Assembly (NCBI RefSeq): GCF_024105665.1
Contig: NZ_JAAAMK010000009.1
Span: 98,528 to 162,527 of the forward strand
Source: Aliihoeflea aestuarii
GTDB lineage: Bacteria; Pseudomonadota; Alphaproteobacteria; Rhizobiales; Rhizobiaceae
Direction of reading: 5' to 3'
DNA: 64,000 bases
Part shown: positions 25,499 to 34,527 of the stretch, one piece after another
Layout of the letters: the number at the start of each line of letters is the position of its first letter
Numbering within the stretch: the first letter of the stretch is position 1
Made by a program: the position numbers and the translations under genes
Notes under the pieces: model-generated
The model's database searches: none
Seen by the model: only the letters and a program-made list of their open reading frames with translations
Told to the model about the DNA's origin: nothing

Positions 25499-25508
25499 CT
25501 GTCCCTCC

Positions 25509-26822
25509 TCAACCGACGCGGCGGCGATAGATCGTGTCGAGCCATACGGCAACGACCAGCACCGCGCCGACGACGATGTTCTGCAACGGCGAATCGACGC
25601 CCAAAAGGATCATGCCCGTGGCGAGCGATTGCATCAGAACCGCGCCGATCATCGCGCCGGCAATCGTGCCGACGCCGCCGGACAGCGACGTTCCGCCGAT
25701 GACGGCGGCGGCAATCACCAGAAGCTCATCCAGCGTCCCTTGCGCGTTCGTCGCGGCATTGAGGCGGGCCGTGGAGATGCACGCGCCGATGGCCGCCAGC
25801 CCGCCCATCAGCATGAAGATCTTCATGGTGATCCAGCGTGTATTGATGCCGGCGAGCGCTGCGGCCTCCGGGTTGCCGCCGATCGCGAAGACGTAGCGGC
25901 CGAAACGCGTGCGCGTTGCCAGAAAGGTCATCGCGATGCCGACCGCGATCGCGATCAGCACCGGAATGGCGATGCCGTGCGCGATGAACAGCCCCCCTTC
26001 GGGAATTTCGATATTGTTGGCCTGTGCGTAGCGGTTCACGATTCCGGCCGGCCACGGATAGGAATTGGCGACGTGGACGGCGCCGAGGATGAGGACGCAG
26101 GCGACCGTGCCTAAAAATCCCTCGGCCCATAGCGGGCGAAGCGGGAACTTGAAGCGCCGGCGCTGCTTGCGCGCGTTCCAGATGAAGAAGATCACGGCGG
26201 CGCAGGCGATCAGGCCGACCACCCAGCTCCATGTCGCCCCGATCGCTCCTTCCGCCCCGCCGCCCAGAAGACGGAAAGTCGGGTTCATCGGCGCGACGGT
26301 CTGGCCGCTCGTCACCCACCAGGCCGCCCCGCGCCACACGAGAAGGCCGCCAAGCGTCACGATGAAGGCCGGCACCTGCATATAGGCGATGATGTAGCCG
26401 TGCAGCGCGCCGATCGCGACGCCTGCCACAAGACCGATGAGGATCGCCAGAATCCAGATCGCGGGACTTGTAAAACCGAGATATTGCGGCAGGTAGGTCA
26501 CCTGCGCCACGCCCATGATCATGCCGGTGACGCCGAGGATCGAGCCGACAGAAAGGTCGATGTTCCGCGTGACGATGACCAGAACCATGCCGGTCGCCAT
26601 GACGGCGACGGATGCGGACTGCACCGACAGGTTCCACAAATTTCGCGGTGTCAGGAACAGCCCGCCCGACATGACGTGAAAGATGATCCAGATGACCGCC
26701 AGCGCGCCCAGCATGCCGAGCATGCGGGTATCGAGTTCGGTGGCTTTCATGAAGCGGGCGACAGAGCCCTGCTGGGACGCACGGGCCGAATCGACCGGCG
26801 CGGGAGACGTCGTGTCCGACAT
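25509..26822 (-). CDS. xylH: Xylose-type sugar ABC transporter permease
   Basis: 437-residue inner-membrane permease with about ten hydrophobic helices, of the BPD_transp_2/XylH type. [22 protein letters not shown] (about 83-104) is the family signature. An in-frame ATG 12 bp earlier is part of the ribosome-binding stretch GGAGGAACCG, which marks the ATG at 26822 as the start. It follows the binding-protein gene across a 102-bp gap with a hairpin and precedes the ATPase by 10 bp. It transports pentose, probably D-xylose, with XylF and XylG. Confidence 0.9.
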   Translation of the reverse strand: MSDTTSPAPVDSARASQQGSVARFMKATELDTRMLGMLGALAVIWIIFHVMSGGLFLTPRNLWNLSVQSASVAVMATGMVLVIVTRNIDLSVGSILGVTGMIMGVAQVTYLPQYLGFTSPAIWILAILIGLVAGVAIGALHGYIIAYMQVPAFIVTLGGLLVWRGAAWWVTSGQTVAPMNPTFRLLGGGAEGAIGATWSWVVGLIACAAVIFFIWNARKQRRRFKFPLRPLWAEGFLGTVACVLILGAVHVANSYPWPAGIVNRYAQANNIEIPEGGLFIAHGIAIPVLIAIAVGIAMTFLATRTRFGRYVFAIGGNPEAAALAGINTRWITMKIFMLMGGLAAIGACISTARLNAATNAQGTLDELLVIAAAVIGGTSLSGGVGTIAGAMIGAVLMQSLATGMILLGVDSPLQNIVVGAVLVVAVWLDTIYRRRVG

Positions 26823-26873
26823 CGGTTCCTCCATCGCGAGCGCTGAAAACGCTGCGCATCACACTTTATGGAT

Positions 26874-26902
26874 ACGCCGCGGCTTTCGTCAAACCGCGGC
26901 GT
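26874..26902 (-). promoter_or_regulatory. Intercistronic hairpin between xylF and xylH
   Basis: Perfect 9-bp arms ACGCCGCGG / CCGCGGCGT with an 11-nt loop, in the 102-bp gap after the xylF stop. No T-run follows on the minus strand, so it is more likely an mRNA-stabilising or partial-attenuation hairpin that lets the binding protein be made in excess. Confidence 0.6.
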
Positions 26903-26924
26903 CTTGGTCGGCGAAGCGCCGGTC

Positions 26925-27968
26925 TTAGTCGCAGGCCGCGGCCGAGCCTGCTGCAACGCCCTGGCACACGACATCCTTCGAGACCCACCCGGCGTCGATG
27001 ATGACGTCGAGATTGTCCTTCGTGATCGCGACCGGCGTCAGGAAGACGGCGTTCATGTCGACCCCGTTGGGGCCGTCCGACCACTGCACCACATTCGCGA
27101 TGTCGGTCATGGCCGCGCCGCCGGCGAGTTCGTTGGCGATTTCCGCCGCTGCCTTGCCGAGTTCGCGCGAGTCCTTCCAGATCGAGACGGTCTGGGTACC
27201 GAGCGCGATGCGATTGAGCGCGGCATGGTCGGCGTCCTGCCCCGAAACCGGCACGGAACCGGCAAGTCCCTGCGCGTCGAGCGCGGCGATCGCGCCCCCG
27301 GCCGTGCCGTCGTTCGAGGCGACGACTGCGGCGACCTCGTTATTGCTCTGGGTCAGGAACTGCTCCATGTTGCGCTGCGCGTTGGCAGGCAGCCAGCCAT
27401 CCGTATAGGCTTCGCCGACATTGGTGATCGCGCCGGAATCGATCGCGTCCTGAAGCACTTCCATCTGCCCCGCGAACAGGAAGTCGGCATTCGGATCGGA
27501 CGACGAGCCCTTGATGAAGACGTAATTGCCCTCGGGCTGGACGTCGAACACTGACTGGGCCTGCATGCGGCCCACTTCCTTGTTGTCGAAGGTCAGATAG
27601 AAGGCGTCCGGATTCTCGATCAGGCGATCGTAGCCCACGACCGGGATGCCTTCGTCGACGGCGTTCTGCACGGCCGGAGCGATGGCCGAGGAATCCTGCG
27701 CCAGAATGATCAGCGCATTGGCGCCCTGGCTGATCAGCGATTCCACGTCGGTGAGCTGCTTGGCAGCCGAAGACTGCGCGTCGGCGGAAATGTAGCTGTT
27801 TCCGGCGGCCTCGATCGCTTCCTTCATCGCCGCCTCGTCGGTCTTCCAGCGCTCTTCCTGAAAGTTCGACCAGGAAACGCCGATGACGAGCCCTTCGGCC
27901 TTCGCGGCGGCGACAAGCGTCATCGACATCGCGACACCCGCCAGCAAGGCGGTTGTGAAAATCTTCAT
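26925..27968 (-). CDS. xylF: D-xylose-type ABC transporter substrate-binding protein
   Basis: 347-residue periplasmic sugar-binding protein. The signal peptide (about 1-24, cut after AAAKA) is followed by the type-I periplasmic fold LVIGVSWSNFQEERWKTDEAAM, VVGYDRLIENPDAFYLTFDN, VFIKGSSSDPNADF and VVASNDGTAGGAIAALDAQG. These segments, including YDRLI and the NDGTAGG loop, closely match XylF. It is the first gene of xylFHG and reads away from the ROK regulator. Xylose is the best guess, but other pentoses cannot be excluded by eye. Confidence 0.9.
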   Translation of the reverse strand: MKIFTTALLAGVAMSMTLVAAAKAEGLVIGVSWSNFQEERWKTDEAAMKEAIEAAGNSYISADAQSSAAKQLTDVESLISQGANALIILAQDSSAIAPAVQNAVDEGIPVVGYDRLIENPDAFYLTFDNKEVGRMQAQSVFDVQPEGNYVFIKGSSSDPNADFLFAGQMEVLQDAIDSGAITNVGEAYTDGWLPANAQRNMEQFLTQSNNEVAAVVASNDGTAGGAIAALDAQGLAGSVPVSGQDADHAALNRIALGTQTVSIWKDSRELGKAAAEIANELAGGAAMTDIANVVQWSDGPNGVDMNAVFLTPVAITKDNLDVIIDAGWVSKDVVCQGVAAGSAAACD

Positions 27969-28029
27969 GATATCCTCCCTGCGCCGCGAGCGGCGCCTCC
28001 TTGGTTTGCCTCTCGGCAGCGGGAAGCTC

Positions 28030-28052
28030 TTTTTTTCGAGCCTCGAAAAAAA
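28030..28052. promoter_or_regulatory. Near-perfect palindrome between xylF and the ROK regulator (candidate operator)
   Basis: Arms TTTTTTTCGAG and CTCGAAAAAAA around one central C give a 23-bp palindrome in the 155-bp divergent promoter region. ROK repressors bind palindromes with AT-rich arms, so this is the likely site for the adjacent regulator to control xylFHG and itself. Confidence 0.7.
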
Positions 28053-28123
28053 TAATGACGCAGCATTTCCGGTGTGTCAATATCCTTCGAAAGGTGCATT
28101 AAGACGCCTTGGAGGAACCTGCC

Positions 28124-29362
28124 ATGACCATGGGCGTACGCCACGACGATTTGCGCAAGCGAAACCGCGCAATGGTGATCGCCGCTGTTCGCCGCGAGGG
28201 CCAGCCGTCGCGCACGGATCTCGTCAACCGGACAGGCCTCAGCCATTCCACGATCTCGGCAATCTCCTCCGACCTGATCGCCGAAGGCGTGCTGCGCCAG
28301 GTCAAGGGCACCGGCAACGACATCGTCCGGCGCGGCCGGCCCCAGGTCTCGCTCGGGCTGGAGCCGCGGGCGGGAACCGTGCTCACCGTCGTTCTTCTGC
28401 TCAATACGCTTTCGGCGACCGTCATCGATTATTCCGGCCGGACCATCGCGGAGCGGCGCGAGCGCCTGTCGACGCTGACCATCTCCAGGGACGAACTGGT
28501 CGACGCGGTCTGCGCAATGGTCGAAGGCGTGCTGTCCGATTCGGGACATGAGGCGGGCGACGTGATGCGCATGACGATGGCCGTCCAGGGCATCACCGAT
28601 TCGGACGCGCGCGCTTTGTTGTGGACACCGATCACGCCGCATAGCGGCATCGCCTTCGCCGACCTTCTCGAAAACCGTTTCGGCTTTCCCGTCACCGTAC
28701 AGAACGACTGCAACATGATCGCACTCGCGCTGCGCGCGCGCGATCCCGAACGCTACCGCGACAATTTCGTGACGATCCTGCTGTCGAACGGCATCGGCAT
28801 GGGCTTGGTGCTGCGCGGCGAATTGTTCACCGGGGCCTATTCGTCGGGCGGCGAGTTCGGGCACATGATCCACCGGCCGCATGGGGCGCTGTGCCGGTGC
28901 GGGCGTCATGGCTGCATCGAGGCCTATGCCGGAAACTACGCGATCCTGCGCGCGTCGGAAGGCTACAGCGATCAGTCCGAGCCGGACGCGGATGTCGATC
29001 AGGACACCATGCTGCGGCTGGCAGGCGACGCAAGACGGCAGGACGGCCCCGCCCGCGACGCGTTCACACGGGCGGGCGAGGCGCTGGGTTACGGGCTGGG
29101 GTCATTGTTCGCCCTGATCGATCCGGCTCCCGTGGCGGTCGTCGGCCCCGGCACGCTCGCCTTCGACATCATCGAACCGGCGATCCGAAAGGCGATCGCG
29201 CAGACGGCCGGCGGGCAGCACGATGCGGTTATCTCCTTCGACCTGCAAACCGACGAGATGCCGCTGATCCTCGAAGGTTGCGCGCGCAAGGCGCTCGAAG
29301 CGGTCGACACCGAACTGTTCGCACCCGGCTATATCAACGCCATGCAGGCGGCGGCGGGTTAG
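28124..29362 (+). CDS. xylR: ROK-family transcriptional regulator (XylR-like)
   Basis: 412 residues. An N-terminal winged HTH (about 8-65, RKRNRAMVIAAVRREGQPSRTDLVNRTGLSHSTIS) precedes a ROK sugar-kinase-like domain. The zinc site is HRPHGALCRCGRHGCIEAY near 247-265 with the CXCGXXGCXE signature, and the sugar-fold motif GIGMGLVL is near 225. Such proteins repress sugar uptake genes until the sugar binds. The frame opens with a TTG, but GGAGG precedes the ATG at 28124. It is divergent from xylF and likely regulates it through the palindrome at 28030. Confidence 0.9.
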   Translation: MTMGVRHDDLRKRNRAMVIAAVRREGQPSRTDLVNRTGLSHSTISAISSDLIAEGVLRQVKGTGNDIVRRGRPQVSLGLEPRAGTVLTVVLLLNTLSATVIDYSGRTIAERRERLSTLTISRDELVDAVCAMVEGVLSDSGHEAGDVMRMTMAVQGITDSDARALLWTPITPHSGIAFADLLENRFGFPVTVQNDCNMIALALRARDPERYRDNFVTILLSNGIGMGLVLRGELFTGAYSSGGEFGHMIHRPHGALCRCGRHGCIEAYAGNYAILRASEGYSDQSEPDADVDQDTMLRLAGDARRQDGPARDAFTRAGEALGYGLGSLFALIDPAPVAVVGPGTLAFDIIEPAIRKAIAQTAGGQHDAVISFDLQTDEMPLILEGCARKALEAVDTELFAPGYINAMQAAAG

Positions 29363-29417
29363 AGCAGTTCCAGCAAAAGTGTGCAGCGGTTTTGCATCCG
29401 GAACTGCGTAAAAAAAC
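29361..29417. repeat. Rhizobial-type nested palindromic repeat
   Basis: Outer arms GCAGTTCC / GGAACTGC enclose inner arms GCAAAA / TTTTGC and the block GTGTGCAGCGG, followed by GTAAAAAAA. Intergenic elements of this pattern are abundant in Rhizobiales genomes. It fills the 57-bp gap between the convergent ROK regulator and phoB and can form a long hairpin that may stop read-through. Confidence 0.65.
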
Positions 29418-29419
29418 CT

Positions 29420-30109
29420 TCAGCTTTCGTTGATCGAATAGCCTGCGCCGCGGATCGTGCGGATCACGTCCGGCGCGCCGTTCGGATTGATCGCCTTGCG
29501 CAGGCGTCCGACATGAACGTCGACGGTTCGCTCATCGATATAGTTCGTCTCGCCCCACACGCTGTCGAGCAGATGTCCGCGCGAGAAGACGCGGCCGGGA
29601 TGCTGCATCAGGAATTCCAGAAGCCGGAATTCGGTCGGCCCCAGATGCACCTCCAGCGGGCCGCGATAGACGCGGTGCGCCTCCCGGTCGAGCACGATGT
29701 CGCCGACTTTGAGCACGCTCGAAAGCACTTCCGGCTTCGCACGCCGCAGAAGCGCGCGCACGCGGGCGACGAATTCGGGCGTCGAGAAGGGCTTGACGAG
29801 ATAGTCGTCCGCTCCGGTCGCAAGTCCGCGCACCCGGTCGCTTTCCTCGCCGCGCGCCGTCAGCATGATGATCGGCAGACGTTCCGTTTCGGGCCGCATC
29901 CTCAGCCGCCGGCACAATTCGATGCCGGAAACGGCCGGAACCATCCAGTCGAGGACGAGAAGGTCCGGCACGGTTTCCTGAAGCCGGATTTCGGCGTCGT
30001 CGCCGCGCATGATCGTCTCGACCTGATAGCCTTCCGCCTCCAGATTGTATCGGATCAGCACGCCGAGCGCTTCCTCATCCTCGACGACCATGATCTTCGG
30101 CGCCATCAT
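29420..30109 (-). CDS. phoB: Phosphate regulon response regulator PhoB
   Basis: 229-residue OmpR/PhoB-family regulator. The receiver domain has EDE at about 10-12, phospho-Asp in LLVLDWMVPAVSG (about 54), Thr in IIMLTARGE (about 83) and Lys in YLVKPFS (about 105). The C-terminal winged helix carries LGPTEFRLLEFLMQHPGRVFSR and VDVHVGRLRKAI, the PhoB recognition region. It binds Pho boxes such as the one before pstS. It is the last gene of the pst-phoU-phoB series, 10 bp after phoU. A start at the second Met is also possible. No PhoR-type partner is seen next to it. Confidence 0.93.
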   Translation of the reverse strand: MMAPKIMVVEDEEALGVLIRYNLEAEGYQVETIMRGDDAEIRLQETVPDLLVLDWMVPAVSGIELCRRLRMRPETERLPIIMLTARGEESDRVRGLATGADDYLVKPFSTPEFVARVRALLRRAKPEVLSSVLKVGDIVLDREAHRVYRGPLEVHLGPTEFRLLEFLMQHPGRVFSRGHLLDSVWGETNYIDERTVDVHVGRLRKAINPNGAPDVIRTIRGAGYSINES

Positions 30110-30119
30110 TTGCGGGTCC

Positions 30120-30827
30120 TCACCGCGGATCGCCGGAAATCGACGTCTCGTCGATCTTTGGCCGGTGGACCGGCAATTGCTTGCCCACCATCATGTAATA
30201 GGCATTCTCGGCGATGTTCGTGGCGTGATCGCCGATGCGCTCGAGATTTTTGGCGCAGAACAGAAGATGCGTGCATGGCGTGATGTTGCGCGGATCTTCC
30301 ATCATGTAGGTCAGGAGTTCGCGGAACACGGCCGTGTAGTGGACGTCGATTTTCTCGTCGTCGGCCCTGAGCGTGACGAGCGCGTCGGCGTTGCGCCCGA
30401 CATAATTGTCGATGACGCCCGCGAGCTGCGCGCGCACCAGACCGGCCATCGTGTCGATCGAATGGGACAATTTGCGCTGCATCACGCCCGAGCCGACGGC
30501 GTTGACGCGCTTGGAGATGTTCTTGGCCAGATCGCCGATGCGCTCCAGGTCGCTCGCCATGCGGATCGCACCGACGACCGCGCGCAAATCCTGCGCCATG
30601 GGCTGGCGCTTGGCGATCAGCGTGATCGCCCGCTCGTCGATCTGGCGCTGCTTGTCGTCCATCGACAGATCGTCCGAAATGACGCGCTGGGCGAGCCCGA
30701 CATCGTTGTCGAGCAGCGACTTCGTCGCCGACGACACCATGTCCTGCGCCAGATCGCCCATTTCGCGGATCAGCCGGTCGATTGCGCCGAGTTCCTCGTC
30801 GAAAGAGGCTACGATATGTCCACCCAT
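30120..30827 (-). CDS. phoU: Phosphate signalling protein PhoU
   Basis: 235 residues, two repeated three-helix PhoU bundles, with metal-binding acidic motifs (ASDLERIGDLAKNI at about 95 and AKNLERIGDHATNIAENAYY at about 195). PhoU mutes PhoB signalling when the Pst transporter senses phosphate sufficiency. The frame runs upstream into pstB, but the ATG at 30827 (MGGHIVASFDEEL) is the family start. It lies 23 bp after pstB and 10 bp before phoB in a single transcription unit. Confidence 0.95.
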   Translation of the reverse strand: MGGHIVASFDEELGAIDRLIREMGDLAQDMVSSATKSLLDNDVGLAQRVISDDLSMDDKQRQIDERAITLIAKRQPMAQDLRAVVGAIRMASDLERIGDLAKNISKRVNAVGSGVMQRKLSHSIDTMAGLVRAQLAGVIDNYVGRNADALVTLRADDEKIDVHYTAVFRELLTYMMEDPRNITPCTHLLFCAKNLERIGDHATNIAENAYYMMVGKQLPVHRPKIDETSISGDPR

Positions 30828-30850
30828 GGTCCCTGCCCTCTTCCCGTCGG

Positions 30851-31702
30851 TCAGCCGAAGCGGCCGGTGACGTAGTCTTGCGTACGCTTGTCGTTGGGCG
30901 CGGTGAAGATCGTTTCCGTCGGCCCTTCCTCGACCAGCAGTCCCAGATGGAAGAACGCCGTGCGCTGCGACACGCGCGCCGCCTGCTGCATCGAGTGCGT
31001 GACGATCGCGATCGTGTAGTTGGCGCGCAATTCGTCGATCAGTTCCTCGATCTTGGCGGTTGCGATCGGGTCGAGCGCGGAGCAGGGCTCGTCCATCAGG
31101 ATCACCTCGGGCGAGACGGCGATGGCGCGGGCGATGCACAGGCGCTGCTGCTGGCCACCCGAAAGCCCGGTGCCCGGCTCGTGCAGACGATCCTTCACCT
31201 CTTCGAAGAGGCTCGCTTTGCGAAGGCTGGTGACGACGATCTCTTCAAGCTCGGTCTTGTTCGTCGCAAGCCCGTGGATCTTCGGCCCGTAGGCGACATT
31301 CTCGAAGATCGATTTGGGGAACGGGTTCGGTTTTTGAAACACCATGCCGACGCGTGCGCGCAGTTCCACCACGTCGATCTTGGGATCGTAGACATCCTGC
31401 CCGTCGAGCTTGATATCGCCCTCGACGCGGCAGCCCTCGATCGTGTCGTTCATGCGGTTGAGGCAGCGAAGGAAGGTGGACTTGCCGCAGCCCGAAGGGC
31501 CGATGAACGCGATGACGGAGCGATCCGGCACGTCGACGCAGACGTCGAACAAGGCCTGTTTCTGCCCGTAGAAAACGTTGACGTTCTGCGCCGTCACCCG
31601 CGCCTTGGGCGCCCGCTGCTGCTTTGGCGTATTTGCGACGTCGACGAAGGGACCGGAAGACATGTTCATGTCGGTATTCTCCGATTTGGCGATGTTGGTC
31701 AT
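30851..31702 (-). CDS. pstB: Phosphate ABC transporter ATP-binding protein PstB
   Basis: 283-residue ATPase of the high-affinity phosphate importer. Walker [21 protein letters not shown] is near 67, the Q-loop [21 protein letters not shown] near 121, the signature [14 protein letters not shown] near 186 and Walker [14 protein letters not shown] near 207, all characteristic of PstB. An N-terminal extension of about 30 residues precedes the ABC domain. The ATG at 31702 overlaps the pstA stop by 4 nt. Confidence 0.96.
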   Translation of the reverse strand: MTNIAKSENTDMNMSSGPFVDVANTPKQQRAPKARVTAQNVNVFYGQKQALFDVCVDVPDRSVIAFIGPSGCGKSTFLRCLNRMNDTIEGCRVEGDIKLDGQDVYDPKIDVVELRARVGMVFQKPNPFPKSIFENVAYGPKIHGLATNKTELEEIVVTSLRKASLFEEVKDRLHEPGTGLSGGQQQRLCIARAIAVSPEVILMDEPCSALDPIATAKIEELIDELRANYTIAIVTHSMQQAARVSQRTAFFHLGLLVEEGPTETIFTAPNDKRTQDYVTGRFG

Positions 31703-33066
31703 CTGCGGCGCTCCAATCGGCTGCGGAGGAAGATGGCGATCGCGTTCAGGCTTATCATGAGCGCCAGAAGAACGATAATCGCGGCCGATGTGCGCGCCTC
31801 GAAAAAGTTGCGGTTCTCGTTGCCCTGCCACAGATAGATCTGGACCGGCAAGGCGGTGGACTGGTCGAAGGGCGAGCCCGGCACCGACGCGACGAAGGCG
31901 TTCATGCCGATCAGAAGCAGCGGGGCGGTTTCGCCGAGCGCCTGCGCAACGCCGATGATCGTAGCGGTGAGGATGCCCGGATAAGTGACCGGCAGGACGT
32001 GGTGGAACACCGTCTGCGTCTTCGACGCGCCGAGCCCGAGGGCCGCCTGCCGGAGCGACGGCGGCACGGCCCGCAGCGACGAGCGCGTCGCGATGATGAT
32101 GGTCGGCAAGGTCATCAGCGTCAGCACGAGACCGCCGACGATGGGCGCCGAAAGCGGCAGGCGGAAATAGTTGATGAAGACCGCCGCGCCCAGAAGACCG
32201 AACACGATGGAAGGCACCGCCGCCAGATTGTTGATGTTGACCTCGATGATATCCGTCAGCCGGTTCTTCGGCGCGAACTCTTCTAGATAAATCGCGCTGG
32301 CGACGCCGATCGGCACCGCAAGCACGATCACCACCATCATCATGTAGAGCGAACCCATGAAGGCGCCCGCAAGGCCCGCGCTTGCCGGAGCCGAGCGTGA
32401 ATCCGTGTTGGTGAAGATATGCCAGGCGAACGCCATGCGGATATTGCCGTCGGCATAAAGCTCGTCGGCAAGCGCGCGCGCGGGGGCCGACAATTGCTGC
32501 TGCGAATCTGGCAGGTCGCGGTTGATGTTGCCCTTGAGCCAGTTGTCCGCATTGGCCGAGGCGAGGAGCTGCATGTCGACGGTTTGGCCGAGCAGATTCG
32601 GATTGGCGACGAAGGCGTCGCGCAGCTTGAAGCGTTCGGCGCTGTCGATCAGCGACTGCAGGTCGCGGGAGCTGATTTCGGAACCCGGCGCGAGGCTGCG
32701 CACCGCGTCCTCGACCACGCGGTTCCAGTTCACGAGCGTCACGTCGCGCTGCCAGCGAAGATCGGCCGCGCGGAAGTCGGCAGCCGATTGACCGCTTTCC
32801 CGCACCGGCCTCGGCTCGAGGTCGATGAGTTCCTGAGAGAACGTCACCGGCACCGTCAGCGTCGCCTGCTGGAAAGCTGGCAAGCCCTTGGAAAGGATCA
32901 TCGCGAACAAAATGGCGACGAAGGTCAGCGCCGCGGCGATGGCGACGATGCCGTAGAGACGGAACCGCTTTTCGCGGGCGTGGCGCTTCCCAAGGCCGGC
33001 GCGAATGCGCTTGAGCCGCGCCTGCGAGCCGTCCGTCGGGGATGCGTTCTGGCTGAGATCAGTCAT
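31699..33066 (-). CDS. pstA: Phosphate ABC transporter permease PstA (DUF3333 type)
   Basis: 455 residues, longer than E. coli PstA (296) because of an N-terminal DUF3333-like region with one helix (about 38-62) and a periplasmic part (about 65-210), the alphaproteobacterial form. Five C-terminal helices form the channel; the coupling loop [25 protein letters not shown] is near 355-380. The frame is open far upstream on the pstC shadow; ATG at 33066 ([10 protein letters not shown]) is chosen because it sits 3 bp after the pstC stop. Confidence 0.92.
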   Translation of the reverse strand: MTDLSQNASPTDGSQARLKRIRAGLGKRHAREKRFRLYGIVAIAAALTFVAILFAMILSKGLPAFQQATLTVPVTFSQELIDLEPRPVRESGQSAADFRAADLRWQRDVTLVNWNRVVEDAVRSLAPGSEISSRDLQSLIDSAERFKLRDAFVANPNLLGQTVDMQLLASANADNWLKGNINRDLPDSQQQLSAPARALADELYADGNIRMAFAWHIFTNTDSRSAPASAGLAGAFMGSLYMMMVVIVLAVPIGVASAIYLEEFAPKNRLTDIIEVNINNLAAVPSIVFGLLGAAVFINYFRLPLSAPIVGGLVLTLMTLPTIIIATRSSLRAVPPSLRQAALGLGASKTQTVFHHVLPVTYPGILTATIIGVAQALGETAPLLLIGMNAFVASVPGSPFDQSTALPVQIYLWQGNENRNFFEARTSAAIIVLLALMISLNAIAIFLRSRLERRR

Positions 33067-33068
33067 GA

Positions 33069-34439
33069 CTATTCGTACTGCTCCCGGAAGCGGCGGACGA
33101 TGTAGAGGGCGGCCATGTTGAGGAAGAGCGTCATCACGAAGAGCGTCAGGCCGAGCGCGAACGCGACGAGCGATTGCGGCGAGGCGAAATCCTGGTCGCC
33201 GGTAAGCTGATTGACGATTGTCACCGTGACGGTCGAGATCGGCTCGCCCGGATTGGCGCGCAGAAATGGGCTGTTGCCTGCCGCCAGAACGACGATCATG
33301 GTTTCGCCGATGGCGCGGCTGACGGCCAGAAGAAAGGCGCCGACGATGCCGGGAAGCGCGGCCGGCAGCACCACCCGCTTGATGGTTTCGGACTGCGTCG
33401 CGCCAAGTCCGATCGAGCCGTCGATCATGGCGCGCGGGACCTGGCGCAGGATGTCGTCGGACAGCGAGGAGATGAAGGGGATGATCATGATCCCCATCAC
33501 GATGCCCGCCGTCAGCGCGGACGTGGCACGGATGTCGACACCGATCGATGCACCGAAGGCGGAGAGTGCCGGGCCGACCGTGACGAGCGCGAAGAAGCCG
33601 TAGACGATGGTCGGAATGCCCGCCAGAATCTCGATCATCGGCTTGACGATGGAGCGCACGCGCGGCTTGGCGTATTGCGACAGGTAGATCGCCGTCATCA
33701 GGCCGATCGGCAGCGCGACGAACATGGCGATGCCCGCCACCATCACGGTGCCCCACAATAGCGGGAGCAGGCCATACTGGCCGCTGCCCGCACCGGTCGT
33801 CGAAAAGCGTGGGTTCCAGACGGTGCCGAAGAAGAAGTCGATCGGGCTGACGAACGTGAAGAAGCGCGCCGCCTCGAAGACGAGTGACAGGACGATGCCG
33901 AGTGTCGTCAGGATCGCGACGCCGGAGCAGGCGAGAAGCAGATAGCGAACCAGCCGCTCGACCTCGTTGCGCGCCCGAAGCCGGGTGGCGATGCGGCGGC
34001 GTGCGAAATAGAGCGACACGCCCGCAAAGGCGGCGGCAGCCGCCAGCACCGTCGCCGACGCGATGAGCTGGAACCGGCGCAGTGCCTCGCCGGCCGCAGC
34101 CTCGTAGGGCTGGACTTCGCCCGCCACGCCGAAGCCGGAGGCGATGGCCCGCACACGCTGGATCGCGCTTTGGAGGGCCGCACCGCCCGTATCGACGATT
34201 TCGGCGGGCAGATTGGCAAGGATGAATGCGCGTGATGCCGACGTTCCGAACAGGGCCCAAAGGCCGAAGATCACGAGCGCGGGCGCAATTGTCCAGATCG
34301 CAACCAGCGAACCGTGATAGGCGGGCCGGGAATGTAGGCGGCCTTCAGGCGTTGCCAGCCGGCGGCTCAACGACCAGCCCTGCTGATAGGCGAGGCTGAG
34401 GACGGCAAGGAGAAGAAGCGCCACCATCCAGCTATTCAT
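33069..34439 (-). CDS. pstC: Phosphate ABC transporter permease PstC
   Basis: 456 residues, larger than the enteric protein owing to an N-terminal region with two extra helices (about 5-20 and 45-65) and a linker. The permease core near 180-440 has the coupling loop GLGATQSETIKRVVLPAALPGIVGA (about 345-370). It forms the phosphate channel with PstA. It is separated from pstS by an 88-bp gap with a hairpin, then runs tightly into pstA. The ATG at 34439 is the first Met of a good N-terminal helix. Confidence 0.92.
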   Translation of the reverse strand: MNSWMVALLLLAVLSLAYQQGWSLSRRLATPEGRLHSRPAYHGSLVAIWTIAPALVIFGLWALFGTSASRAFILANLPAEIVDTGGAALQSAIQRVRAIASGFGVAGEVQPYEAAAGEALRRFQLIASATVLAAAAAFAGVSLYFARRRIATRLRARNEVERLVRYLLLACSGVAILTTLGIVLSLVFEAARFFTFVSPIDFFFGTVWNPRFSTTGAGSGQYGLLPLLWGTVMVAGIAMFVALPIGLMTAIYLSQYAKPRVRSIVKPMIEILAGIPTIVYGFFALVTVGPALSAFGASIGVDIRATSALTAGIVMGIMIIPFISSLSDDILRQVPRAMIDGSIGLGATQSETIKRVVLPAALPGIVGAFLLAVSRAIGETMIVVLAAGNSPFLRANPGEPISTVTVTIVNQLTGDQDFASPQSLVAFALGLTLFVMTLFLNMAALYIVRRFREQYE

Positions 34440-34476
34440 GTCGTCGTCTCCGCTTGGCCCGCGAATTCCTGTAGCA

Positions 34477-34508
34477 GCAGAAGGCCCGGTCTATGACGGG
34501 CCTTCTGC
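34477..34508 (-). promoter_or_regulatory. Intercistronic hairpin between pstS and pstC
   Basis: 12-bp perfect arms GCAGAAGGCCCG / CGGGCCTTCTGC with an 8-nt loop. On the minus strand no U-tract follows it, so it probably protects pstS mRNA and limits read-through, keeping the binding protein more abundant than the permease. Confidence 0.65.
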
Positions 34509-34527
34509 CTTTTCCAAAGCTTGTCGC

